Assembly: GCF_016785095.1 (NCBI RefSeq)
Contig: NZ_JAEKJB010000002.1
Coordinates: forward strand, 310,001-374,000
Source of the DNA: Alloalcanivorax marinus
Lineage (GTDB): Bacteria; Pseudomonadota; Gammaproteobacteria; Pseudomonadales; Alcanivoracaceae
Reading direction: 5' to 3'
Length of the DNA stretch: 64,000 nt
The notes below the pieces were generated by a model. It saw only the letters and a program-made list of their open reading frames with translations, did not search any database and was not told where the DNA came from. Shown in pieces: positions 56,415 through 64,000 of this stretch. The position numbers and the translations under genes were made by a program. Each line of letters opens with the position of its first letter. Positions within the stretch are counted from its first letter, which is position 1.

Positions 56415-57080
56415 ATGACCGATGTTTCCACGCCGCTGTGGAATCGACCCGAGGGCCCGATCCGGGCCACCCTGGTTCTGGCCCACGGCGCCGGCGCGCC
56501 CATGGACAGCCCTTTCATGGCGCGCATGGCGACGTTGCTGGCGGAGCGGGGCGTGGCGGTGGCGCGCTTTGAATTCGACTACATGGCACGGCGCCGGGAG
56601 GAAGGCGTGAAGGCGCCGCCGGACCGGGCGCCGAAACTGCTGGCTCGCTTCCGGGCGGTGCTGGAGGCGGTGGCGGCGGACACCAGCGGCTCGCTCTGGG
56701 TGGGAGGCAAGTCCATGGGCGGGCGCATGGCCACGCAATTGCTGGCGGCGCCGAGGGCGCCCGGGGACACGGTGGCGCCCGCCGGGGCGGTGGTGTTTGG
56801 CTATCCGTTCCATCCGCCGGGCAAGCCCGAGCGCACCCGGCTGGATCACTTCCCGGACCTGGCCGGGCCGGTGCTGATCTGCCAGGGGGAGCGGGACCCG
56901 TTCGGCAAGCGCGAGGAGGTGGCGGGCTATGCGCCGGCGGCGGCGGTGACCCTGCACTGGGTATTCGACGGCGACCACGACCTCAAGCCGCGCAAACGCA
57001 GCGGCGGCGACCATGACGCCAACCTGGCCGCCGCCGCCGACCGCGCCGCTGCCTTTATGAGCGGGCCGGCTTCTCGGTGA
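56415..57080 (+). CDS. Small alpha/beta-fold hydrolase (KANL3/Tex30-like)
   Basis: This is a 221-residue hydrolase. LVLAHGAGAPMDSPFM is the oxyanion strand, and the nucleophile Ser lies in WVGGKSMGGRMA (near residue 100). The acid is likely Asp in CQGERDPFG, and His in FDGDHDLKPRKRSG. The compact size and KSMGGR motif match the KANL3/Tex30 type of bacterial hydrolase; the substrate is unknown. GGAGA lies upstream of ATG 56415. Its last 26 bases overlap the 3' end of the convergent thioesterase gene. Confidence 0.85.
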   Translation: MTDVSTPLWNRPEGPIRATLVLAHGAGAPMDSPFMARMATLLAERGVAVARFEFDYMARRREEGVKAPPDRAPKLLARFRAVLEAVAADTSGSLWVGGKSMGGRMATQLLAAPRAPGDTVAPAGAVVFGYPFHPPGKPERTRLDHFPDLAGPVLICQGERDPFGKREEVAGYAPAAAVTLHWVFDGDHDLKPRKRSGGDHDANLAAAADRAAAFMSGPASR

Positions 57081-57528
57081 CCCAGAGGTGGATGGTGCCT
57101 TCCACCACCGGGGTGCCATCGGCGCGCCGGGCGGTCACCGCCACCGGCACGTCCGGGCCGTTCTCCCAGGCACCGGCTTCCACCTCCGCCACGGCGCTGA
57201 TGTCGCTGTCCGCCTTGGCGGTGTAGCGCACGTCCATGCCCTTGGGAATCCAGCGCAGGTGCTTGGGAATGGAGGCCTCCGCCATGGCGCCCATGGCCGC
57301 TTCCAGGGCGTTGCAGATGGCGATCACGTGCACGGTGCCGATGTGGTTCTGCACCGCCTTGCGTTTCTTGAAGGTGACCCGGCAGTAGTCGGGGCGCAGT
57401 TCCTCCACCAGGGGGCGCACGGTGCCAAAGTAGGGCGCCTGTCGGGCGAACAACCGCGAGAACAGGACCTTGCCCTTGGGCAGGCGGGCGGTGCGTTGAT
57501 AGAGCTTGAGCAGGTAATTGTCGCTCAT
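57055..57528 (-). CDS. Hotdog-fold DUF4442 protein (putative thioesterase)
   Basis: This is a 157-residue hotdog protein. KKRKAVQNHIGTVHVIAICN is the diagnostic helix region (N-H-x-G-T-x-H), followed by ALEAAMGAMAEASIPKHLRW and IPKGMDVRYTAKA. The family is related to PaaI-like acyl-CoA thioesterases, with activity unproven for this group. The start ATG 57528 has GGGAGG 6 bases upstream. It overlaps the convergent hydrolase gene by 26 bases. Confidence 0.88.
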   Translation of the reverse strand: MSDNYLLKLYQRTARLPKGKVLFSRLFARQAPYFGTVRPLVEELRPDYCRVTFKKRKAVQNHIGTVHVIAICNALEAAMGAMAEASIPKHLRWIPKGMDVRYTAKADSDISAVAEVEAGAWENGPDVPVAVTARRADGTPVVEGTIHLWVTEKPARS

Positions 57529-57708
57529 GGAAACCTCCCGATCGGAAAGCGCCCATTGTCGTCGCCGTTGGAACACGGGCAATGGCCGGCGAGGCACCCC
57601 GGGGCGGGCGCCGGGGACCATGTCGGGCCGTCTGGCGACGACCAGGCCGGGGCATGGCGGTGAGTTGGGTGTTAGGATACGGCGTTCTTCGAATAAGGAA
57701 GGTGATCC

Positions 57709-60597
57709 ATGCAGACACCGGCTCGGTGGTGGCGCTCGCGGGGCTGGGGCGCCCGCGTCCTGGCGATCCTGGCGGCGCTGTACGTGCTCTACGCCCTGGT
57801 GGTGTTTTTCCTGTTGCCCGGCTGGGTCCGGGACCAGGCCCGCGAACGCCTGACCGGGCTGCTGGGCCGGGACGTGACCCTGGAGCGGGTGGCGCTCAAC
57901 CCCTTTACTTTGTCGCTTACCGCCGAGGGTTTCTCGGTGGCGGACCCGGACACCGGAACCCTGGCCCGTTTCGACCGGCTCTACGTTAACGGCGAGCTGT
58001 GGGCCTCCCTGTTCCACTGGCGTCCCTGGGTCGGTGACCTGGACCTGGATGGTCTGCGCGTGCGCCTGCGTCGCGAGGCGGACGGCACCCTTAATCTGGA
58101 TGACATCATCGCCCGCCTGAGCCAGGACGATCCGCAAGCCGACGACGAGCAAACGCCGGAGCAAGATCAGGAAACCGGCCCGCCGGCCTTCACCGTGAGC
58201 CACCTGAGCTTGAGCAACGGCGGCGTGGACCTGATCGACGCCGCCGGAGAAGAGCCGGTGACCCTGGCCCTGCCCATGGCCTTCACCATCGACGATCTGA
58301 CCACCCGTGGGGTCGGCGAGGACGACAACCGCTATCAGTTGCGCGTGGAAGGCCCGGACGGCGGCACTCTGGACTGGGATGGCCGCTTCCATTTCGCGCC
58401 GTTCAGCGTCGATGGCCGGCTGCGCATGGACAAGGTTGATCTGGTCGCCTTTGGCCAACTGCTGGCCCCCCATTTCCGCTTCGCGGTACCCGCCGGGGTG
58501 CTCGGTCTGGGCGCGGATTACCGGTTCAGCGCCGAACTCGGCCAGGGCCTGACCGTGGACAACGGCGAACTGACCCTCGACGGCCTGCGCATCCGCCCCC
58601 GGGACGGCGACGAGGACAGCCTGGTGGTACCGGAACTGGCGGTCACCGGCGTCGCCCTGGACACCGCCGGGCGCACCCTCACCGTGCCCGAGGTGACGGT
58701 GCGCGAGCCCGCCGCCCGGGCGGTGCTCACCGACCAGGGCCTGGATCTGGCCACCCTGTTTCTGCCCGAGGACCCCAAGCAGGCGGAGCGCGCCAAGGAG
58801 GAGGTGCGCGAGCGCGCCGAGGATACCGCCGAGGAGTTACGCCAGGGCGAGGCGGACTGGCGCATCCGCCTGGACCGCTTCGCCGTGGAAGGCGCCGCCG
58901 CTGTGTTCCGCGACACCACCCTGGCCACGCCCCGGGAACTGACGCTCACCGACGGCGCCCTCACCGTGAGCGATTTCCGCCTCGACCAGGAAGGGGTGCG
59001 CTGGCAGTGGCAGGGCGATACCAAGGTGCTGGAGAGCGGCACCCTGAGCCATTCCGGAGAAGGCCGGCTGGCGCCCCTGGATCTGAAAGCGCGGCTCAAG
59101 GTCGAGGGGCTGCCCCTGGCCACCCTGTCCCCCTGGGTGCGGGCGGCGATGCCGATCACCGTGGATAAGGGCCGCGCCGGCGGCGATCTGAACCTGGCGG
59201 TGAGCGGCGACACGCCCACGGTGCGGCTCACCGGCCGGGCCAGCGTGGCGGACGGCGCCCTGTCCGAGAACGGCCGGCGGTTCCTGTCGGTGGCCAACCT
59301 GAGCGCCGACGGGCTGGACCTGAACACCGGCACCGAGCAAGTGGCTATCGATGGCCTGGCCGCGCGCGGCCTGAACTTCCTGCATGTGCTTGACGGCCAG
59401 GGCCGGAGCCTGGGCGAGCGCCTGGCCGGCGATGATGGTGGCGCCGAGGAGGGCGCCGCCTGGCGGGTACGGCTGGGCCGGGTGTCGGTGAAGGATTCAC
59501 GGCTGGCGCACCAGGACCTGACTCTGTCGCCGGAATACCAGGTCACCGTGGAGCAGTGGCAGGGGCACATGGATGGCTTCGACAGCGCCGGCGGCCGCGC
59601 CGGGCTGGAGACCCGGGGCGAGGTCAATGGTACCGCCACCCTGACCCTGAAAGGCACCGTGGACGCCAACCCTGTGACCCTGGATCTGGATGGCAGCCTG
59701 AAGGGCTACGGCATGCAGACGCTGACTCCGTTCACCGCCCGCTACCTGGGCTTTGGCGTTGATCGTGGGCGCCTGGACGTGCAGTCCCGGGTGAGCCTCA
59801 AGGGCGAGCGCCTGGACAGCACCACCGAGGTGGCCGCCGATGACTTTTACCTGGGCGAGCGGGTAGCCAGCGATCAGGCCATGGACGTGCCGGTGAAGCT
59901 GGGGCTGTCGGTGTTGCGCGACGGTTCCGGCATGATCCGCTTGCCGGTGAGCCTGTCCGGGGATCTGTCGGACCCGGATTTCAGTGTCGGCGGCTTGGTG
60001 TTCCGGGTTCTCCGCAACGTGCTGGTGAAGGCGGCCACGGCGCCGTTTTCCATGCTCGCCGGTCTGGTCGGCGGCGGCGACGGTGATCTGGAATACGTGC
60101 CCTATGCCGCCGGCGAGGACCGGCCCGGGGCGCAAACGCGCCAGGCACTGGAGACCCTGGCCCGGATTCTTGAGCAACGCGGCAACCTGATCCTGGTGCT
60201 CACCGGCGAGACCAACGACGAGGACCGCCGGGCCCTTGGCGAGGCGGAGCTGGTGGACGAGATGGGCGGTGACTGGCGCGGCCTGGACACGGCGCTGACC
60301 GGGCAGGAGGGCCGTGAGCGTATCCTGGAAGCCTACCGGGACCGGCTTGACGCGGACCCGGCCGGGCTCGGCGACGATGACACCGAGCGCGCCCGCCAGG
60401 CCTGGCGGCGTCTGCTGGAGCAGGCCGCCGAGGCGGTGGACGGCGACGCCCTCGCCGACCTGGCGGCGACCCGGGCGGAGCGGGCGCGCCGCCTGCTCAC
60501 CGGCGAGCTGGGCGTGGACGCGGAGCGCGTGCGCATGGCGCGGTCGCGCCCGGACGGTGACCGGGCCGGCGTGGCCCTGGGCGCCGAGGGCCTCTGA
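57709..60597 (+). CDS. DUF748 (AsmA-like) envelope protein
   Basis: This is a 962-residue protein. A basic N terminus and one TM helix (VLAILAALYVLYALVVFFLL) precede a very long beta-rich periplasmic region with AsmA-type repeats (LGRDVTLERVALNPFTLSLT; LDLDGLRVRLRREADGTLNL; GYGMQTLTPFTARYLGFGVD). RDGSGMIRLPVSLSGDLSDPDFSVG is the DUF748 signature near 740. The final 200 residues are charged and helical. Large AsmA-like proteins are proposed to bridge the membranes for phospholipid transfer; that role is inference here. AAGGAAGG lies upstream of the ATG. The stop overlaps the next gene by 1 base. Confidence 0.9.
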   Translation: MQTPARWWRSRGWGARVLAILAALYVLYALVVFFLLPGWVRDQARERLTGLLGRDVTLERVALNPFTLSLTAEGFSVADPDTGTLARFDRLYVNGELWASLFHWRPWVGDLDLDGLRVRLRREADGTLNLDDIIARLSQDDPQADDEQTPEQDQETGPPAFTVSHLSLSNGGVDLIDAAGEEPVTLALPMAFTIDDLTTRGVGEDDNRYQLRVEGPDGGTLDWDGRFHFAPFSVDGRLRMDKVDLVAFGQLLAPHFRFAVPAGVLGLGADYRFSAELGQGLTVDNGELTLDGLRIRPRDGDEDSLVVPELAVTGVALDTAGRTLTVPEVTVREPAARAVLTDQGLDLATLFLPEDPKQAERAKEEVRERAEDTAEELRQGEADWRIRLDRFAVEGAAAVFRDTTLATPRELTLTDGALTVSDFRLDQEGVRWQWQGDTKVLESGTLSHSGEGRLAPLDLKARLKVEGLPLATLSPWVRAAMPITVDKGRAGGDLNLAVSGDTPTVRLTGRASVADGALSENGRRFLSVANLSADGLDLNTGTEQVAIDGLAARGLNFLHVLDGQGRSLGERLAGDDGGAEEGAAWRVRLGRVSVKDSRLAHQDLTLSPEYQVTVEQWQGHMDGFDSAGGRAGLETRGEVNGTATLTLKGTVDANPVTLDLDGSLKGYGMQTLTPFTARYLGFGVDRGRLDVQSRVSLKGERLDSTTEVAADDFYLGERVASDQAMDVPVKLGLSVLRDGSGMIRLPVSLSGDLSDPDFSVGGLVFRVLRNVLVKAATAPFSMLAGLVGGGDGDLEYVPYAAGEDRPGAQTRQALETLARILEQRGNLILVLTGETNDEDRRALGEAELVDEMGGDWRGLDTALTGQEGRERILEAYRDRLDADPAGLGDDDTERARQAWRRLLEQAAEAVDGDALADLAATRAERARRLLTGELGVDAERVRMARSRPDGDRAGVALGAEGL

Positions 60598-61343
60598 TGG
60601 CGGTGATCTGGGAACGGCGCGAAAACGGCGTGCTTTATCAGGTGCGCCGCCAGGGCGCCTGCATGAGGTTGTTCGCCAACGGCGTCCAGCACTCCGAGTT
60701 CCACCCCAAGCGGCTGGTCACCGGCAGTGTCTGGGACCTGCTGTGGCTGCCGGCGTTGCTCGGCGACCCGTCGCGTCTGCGGCGGGTATTGATCCTGGGC
60801 CTGGGCGGCGGTTCCCTGGTGCCGCCGCTGCGCGCGCTGCTGGCGCCGGAGCGGCTGGTGGCGGTGGAACTGGACGCCCACCATCTGGCGGTGGCCCGGG
60901 AGGTGTTCTCGGTGGTTCAGCCCGGCGAGCGGACCGTGCTCGGCGACGCGGTGGCCTGGCTCAAGGCCTACGACGGCGAACCCTTCGATCTGATCATCGA
61001 GGACCTGTTCGCGCCGGACAACGAAGCGGTGAGCCGGGCGGTGCCGGCGGATCGGGACTGGCTGGCCATGCTGGAACGTCACGTCAGTGACCATGGCACC
61101 CTGGTGATGAACTTCGGTGATTACACCGAGTACCGCGTCAGCCACGCCGCCGACGCCGCCACCATGGCGCCCTGGGGCAGCCGTTTCCGGCTCTCCTGCG
61201 CGGATTGCCACAACGCGGTGATCGCCTTCACCCGGGAGCCGGCGCGCAGCGTTCATCTGCGCCGCCGGATACAGGACCACCCGGAGTTGGGCAAGGCCCT
61301 GCGCAAGGGCAGGCTGGATTATCACATCCGGCAGCTCGATTAG
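60597..61343 (+). CDS. Spermidine synthase-like methyltransferase-fold protein
   Basis: This is a 248-residue protein. The Rossmann glycine motif is VLILGLGGGSLVPPLRALL (near residue 63), followed by VAVELDAHHLAVA, LGDAVAWLKAYDGEPFDLII and DLFAPDNE in place of the spermidine synthase D-x-x-DP loop. The aminopropyltransferase catalytic residues are therefore not all present, so spermidine synthesis is doubtful. A CADCHN segment near the C terminus is unusual. It is translationally coupled (TGATG) to the DUF748 gene. Confidence 0.75.
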   Translation: MAVIWERRENGVLYQVRRQGACMRLFANGVQHSEFHPKRLVTGSVWDLLWLPALLGDPSRLRRVLILGLGGGSLVPPLRALLAPERLVAVELDAHHLAVAREVFSVVQPGERTVLGDAVAWLKAYDGEPFDLIIEDLFAPDNEAVSRAVPADRDWLAMLERHVSDHGTLVMNFGDYTEYRVSHAADAATMAPWGSRFRLSCADCHNAVIAFTREPARSVHLRRRIQDHPELGKALRKGRLDYHIRQLD

Positions 61344-61357
61344 CGCCCATCGCGGTT

Positions 61358-61431
61358 ATCGCGACTGAAGCGGAACGCCGCCCGGCCGCTCCTACAGCAA
61401 TAGGAGCCGTAGGAGCGGCTTCAGCCGCGAT
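61358..61431. repeat. REP-like inverted pair (long-form plus short-form, GGCTTCAGCC type)
   Basis: The left arm, 61358-61395, is long form with the AAGCGGAACGCCGCCCGG insert also seen at 147-184. The right arm, 61409-61431, is short form. It lies between convergent genes. Confidence 0.88.
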
Positions 61432-61447
61432 GGGCGCGCAGCGGCGT

Positions 61448-62344
61448 TCAGCCGTACCGTTTTTCGCTAAGCGCCTGGATGCGGTCATCCAACGGCGGGT
61501 GGGAACGGAACAGGGCGGCCAGACCATGGCGCACGCCGCCGTTGATGCCGAACGCCACCAGGGAATCCGGCATCTGGTTGGGCACCTCGGATTCCGCCTT
61601 GAGGCGCTGCAGGGCGCCGATCATGTCGCGGCGGTCGGCGAGCTGGGCGCCGGCCACGTCGGCGCGGTATTCCCGGCGCCTGGAGAACCACATGACGATG
61701 GTGCTGGCGGCGATGCCGAAGATGATCTCGGCGATGAACACCACGATGTAATAGCCAAAGCCCAGGCCGCCATTGCCGTCGCGGCGCAGGAAGCTGTCCA
61801 CCACCGAGCCCACCACCCGGGCGGCGAAGATCACGAAGGTGTTCACTACCCCCTGGATCAGGCTCAGGGTGACCATGTCGCCGTTGGCCACGTGACCGAT
61901 CTCGTGGGCCAGCACGGCGCGTGCTTCTTCCGGGCGGAAGCGTTGCAGCAGGCCCTGGGACACCGCCACCAGGGCGTCGTTCTTGTTCCAGCCGGTGGCG
62001 AAGGCGTTGGATTGCTGGGCCGGGAACACGCCCACCTCGGGCATCTTGATGCCGGCCTTGTCGGACAGCTCGCGGACCGTGTCCAGCAGCCATTTCTCGG
62101 TGCTGTTGGACGGCTGCTTGATGGTCTGGACCCGCGCCGACCATTTCGCCATGGGTTTGGAAATCAGCAGCGACACGAACGAGCCGGCGAAGCCGAACAC
62201 GGCGCTGAAGATCAGCAGATTTCCCAGATCCAGGCCGGTGCCGCTTTGCGCCAGGTAGGAATTCACGCCCAGCAGACTGAGAGTGATGCTGGCGACCACG
62301 ATGACCGCCAGGTTGGTGAGCAAAAACAGCGCGATGCGCATCAT
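61448..62344 (-). CDS. htpX: Membrane protease HtpX
   Basis: This is a 298-residue M48 zinc metalloprotease of the inner membrane for quality control of membrane proteins. Two N-terminal TM helices are followed by the zinc motif [13 protein letters not shown] (HEIGH near 144), two further TM helices, and the third ligand Glu in [14 protein letters not shown]. The length matches E. coli HtpX. ATG 62344 and 62341 are tandem possible starts, with GGGAG about 11 bases upstream. No clear CpxR box is visible by eye. Confidence 0.97.
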   Translation of the reverse strand: MMRIALFLLTNLAVIVVASITLSLLGVNSYLAQSGTGLDLGNLLIFSAVFGFAGSFVSLLISKPMAKWSARVQTIKQPSNSTEKWLLDTVRELSDKAGIKMPEVGVFPAQQSNAFATGWNKNDALVAVSQGLLQRFRPEEARAVLAHEIGHVANGDMVTLSLIQGVVNTFVIFAARVVGSVVDSFLRRDGNGGLGFGYYIVVFIAEIIFGIAASTIVMWFSRRREYRADVAGAQLADRRDMIGALQRLKAESEVPNQMPDSLVAFGINGGVRHGLAALFRSHPPLDDRIQALSEKRYG

Positions 62345-62470
62345 GCCGAAGGTTCTCCCACAAATCGAACGAAGGTCTTCAAATTCAGCTTCTCAATGGG
62401 GGCGCGGCGGTTGTGTTCAAGCCCGGCGACGGCGATACTCGCCGCCTTTGAACCGTCCCTGATCCGCCCA

Positions 62471-63388
62471 ATGACCCCACCGAATGTAGACCTATTGACG
62501 CCGTTTCTGGTTCCCCCGGACGACGCCCGGCACCGTCTTTTTCACGGCCGTGGCAAGACCGTGCCGGGCTGGGAAGGGCTGACCCTTGACCGGTTCGCCC
62601 CGATCCTGGTGGCCACCCTGTTCGACGATTATCCGGAGCCGCTGCGCGCCGCCCTGGAAGCGCGCCTGATCGAGGCGCTGCCGGCCCTCGGTTGCGACAC
62701 CCTGGTATGCCAGCACCGCCATTGCCGCCCGGCGCAAACCCGGGTGGCGCACGGCGCGCTCCCCGCCACGCCCTGGGCGGAGGAGGCCGGCCTGCGCTAT
62801 CGGCTGGATTTCGAACGCGGCCAGAATCTCGGTTTCTTCGCCGACATGGCCCCGGGCCGTGCCTGGCTGCACGAACGCGCCCGGGGCAAGCGGGTGCTGA
62901 ATCTGTTCAGCTTCACCTGCGCCTTTTCCGTGGCGGCCCTGGCCGGCGGCGCCGAGCGGGTGGTCAACATCGATCTGTCGCGGCCGGCCCTGGCCCTGGG
63001 CCAGGCTAACCAGCAAGCCAACGGCTTCGGCGACGCCGAGGCGCACTACCTGCCGCACAATGTGTTCCGCAGCTGGAAGAAACTGCACAGCCTGGGCCGC
63101 TATGACCTGATCGTGGCGGACCCGCCCAGCGCCCAGAGAGGCAGCTTTCAGGTGGAGCGGGACTACGCCAAGGTGCTGCGGCGGCTGCCCAAGCTGCTGG
63201 CGCCGGAGGCGGAGTTGCTGATCTGCCTGAACGCGCCCTGGCTGGACAGGGAGTGGCTGGAGGCCCTGGTGGCGGACAACCTGCCCGGTGCCGCCCTGGA
63301 AGGCATGCTGCCCGGCGCCCCCGGCTTCGACGAAGCCGCCGAGCCGGCGCTCAAGGCGCTGGCCTACGGGTACCGGCGTAGCCGCTGA
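62471..63388 (+). CDS. Class I SAM-dependent (RlmI/RlmK-like) RNA methyltransferase
   Basis: This is a 305-residue protein related to 23S rRNA m5C methyltransferases. YRLDFERGQNLGFFADM corresponds to the G-x-K-T-G-x-x-x-D-Q segment of RlmI. VLNLFSFTCAFSVAALAGGA is motif I, VVNIDLSRPAL motif II, and DLIVADPPSAQRGSF motif IV. No PUA domain precedes it, and there is no cysteine in motif IV where an m5C enzyme would need one, so the target may differ. The start ATG 62471 lies 126 bases after the divergent htpX start; the frame is open much further upstream without support. Confidence 0.85.
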   Translation: MTPPNVDLLTPFLVPPDDARHRLFHGRGKTVPGWEGLTLDRFAPILVATLFDDYPEPLRAALEARLIEALPALGCDTLVCQHRHCRPAQTRVAHGALPATPWAEEAGLRYRLDFERGQNLGFFADMAPGRAWLHERARGKRVLNLFSFTCAFSVAALAGGAERVVNIDLSRPALALGQANQQANGFGDAEAHYLPHNVFRSWKKLHSLGRYDLIVADPPSAQRGSFQVERDYAKVLRRLPKLLAPEAELLICLNAPWLDREWLEALVADNLPGAALEGMLPGAPGFDEAAEPALKALAYGYRRSR

Positions 63389-63464
63389 ACTGCAAGCGGC
63401 AGGCCGTGCCCGCGTCCCGGATAGAAACCGCCCGCACCGATTTCCCGCCAAAGCGCGATGAACC

Positions 63465-64000
63465 TTATTTCTTGCGGATGCGGTCCAGGTATTCGGCGAT
63501 GCGGCCGATGGAATCCTGCAGGTCGTCCAGGCGCGGCAGGAACACCACCCGGAAGTGGTCCGGGTTGGGCCAGTTGAAGGCGGTGCCCTGAACCACCAGC
63601 ACTTTTTCCTGGCGCAGCAGGTCGAGCACGAACGCCTCGTCGTCCTGGAACGGGAACACCTTGGGGTCGAGCCTCGGGAACAGATACAGCGCCGACTTGG
63701 GTTTCACGCAGCTCACCCCGGGGATGCTGTCGAGCATCTCCCAGGCCATGTCGCGCTGGCGGCCCAGGCGGCCGGTGGGCAGCACCAGGTCACTGATGCT
63801 CTGGTAGCCGCCCAGGGCGGCCTGGATGGCGTGCTGGCTGGGCACGTTGGCGCACAGGCGCATGCTGGCCAGCATGTCCAGACCCTCGATGTAGCTCTCC
63901 GCCCGGTACTTGGCGCCGGAGATCACCATCCAGCCGGCGCGGAAGCCGGCGGCCCGGTAATTCTTGGACAGGCCGTTGAAGGTGATGCACAGCAGATCCT
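63465..64000 (-). CDS. alaA: Alanine-type aminotransferase (AlaA-like), 5' part beyond the window
   Basis: The frame runs from the right window edge to TAA/TTA at 63465, about 178 residues of the C-terminal part. The PLP-lysine site FNGLSKNYRAAGFRAGW is at the edge. ANVPSQHAIQAALGGYQSI, KPKSALYLFPRLDP and the substrate-Arg region FNWPNPDHFRVVFLP follow, matching AlaA-type alanine-pyruvate aminotransferases. It makes alanine from pyruvate and glutamate. The gap to the methyltransferase (63389-63464) has no clear terminator. Confidence 0.92.
   Translation of the reverse strand, partial: DLLCITFNGLSKNYRAAGFRAGWMVISGAKYRAESYIEGLDMLASMRLCANVPSQHAIQAALGGYQSISDLVLPTGRLGRQRDMAWEMLDSIPGVSCVKPKSALYLFPRLDPKVFPFQDDEAFVLDLLRQEKVLVVQGTAFNWPNPDHFRVVFLPRLDDLQDSIGRIAEYLDRIRKK

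Noticed and set aside
60597..61343. Calling this gene spermidine synthase (speE)
   Set aside because: The catalytic Asp-containing D-x-x-DP loop is replaced by DLFAPDNE and no speD/speE context exists.
147..61431. Repeated 23-base units as a possible CRISPR array
   Set aside because: The units are scattered over 60 kb in inverted pairs, not regularly spaced direct repeats, and no cas genes are present.
61205..63388. 727-codon frame joining the spermidine-synthase-like gene region to the methyltransferase
   Set aside because: It is just the methyltransferase frame left open through the antisense of htpX; family similarity begins only at 62471.

Overview
The window is GC-rich chromosomal DNA from a gammaproteobacterium. 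Gene order and gene types resemble Pseudomonas and, more closely, oil- and lipid-degrading marine genera such as Alcanivorax/Alloalcanivorax. This is an inference from synteny and protein types; no rRNA marker is present. Pointers are the serC-pheA-hisC-tyrA/aroA-cmk-rpsA supraoperon with fused TyrA-AroA, the mtaD-ubiG-mupP-yciK operon, the rnd-ycgL-ycgN cluster, rnfABCDGE near nth and metG, a family I lipase with its foldase, and a LexA-controlled PA0069-type radical SAM gene. I saw no tRNA, rRNA, CRISPR array, prophage or intact transposase.

Region 1 (1-22 kb) is the most unusual. It holds the tail of an acyl-CoA dehydrogenase, a secreted triacylglycerol lipase and its divergent foldase (separated by a MITE-like element), and a dispersed TRAP-like transport locus. 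That locus has four paralogous AdeT/DctP-like periplasmic binding proteins (225-1226, 15887-16891, 19690-20724, 20721-21902), two paralogous fused TRAP membrane proteins (8933-11278, 13408-15735) and a TatT-like lipoprotein (16977-17999). A long-chain acyl-CoA synthetase lies between the two permease genes. I read this as a candidate uptake-and-activation module for fatty acids or a related lipid-derived carboxylate. The substrate is inferred from neighbours only. A housekeeping block (gpmA, rnd, ycgL, ycgN, HIT, methyltransferase, PilZ) and an AarF-type kinase are interspersed.

Region 2 (22-41 kb) is core metabolism. It has the minus-strand mtaD-ubiG-mupP-yciK operon, then a long plus-strand series gyrA, serC, pheA, hisC, tyrA-aroA, cmk, rpsA, ihfB, lapA, lapB, pyrF, in which most neighbours overlap by 1-4 bases. 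A ComEA-like helix-hairpin-helix protein follows.

Region 3 (40-50 kb) is the minus-strand rnfABCDGE operon for an ion-pumping ferredoxin:NAD oxidoreductase, followed by a glycine-zipper protein and nth. Next to it are a Spy-like periplasmic protein and metG.

Region 4 (50-64 kb) is mixed: a 7TM-DISM hybrid sensor kinase, a PhoD-like metallophosphatase, DUF2288, a radical SAM gene with a textbook LexA box over its -10, an alpha/beta hydrolase convergent with a hotdog thioesterase, a DUF748/AsmA-like giant, a spermidine-synthase-like protein, htpX, an RlmI-like methyltransferase, and a partial alaA-type aminotransferase.

Across the window a REP-like palindrome (core GCGACTTCAGTCGC or GCGGCTTCAGCCGC) sits in about a dozen intergenic gaps, usually as inverted pairs. 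It comes in two stem-preserving variants and a longer form with an internal insert.
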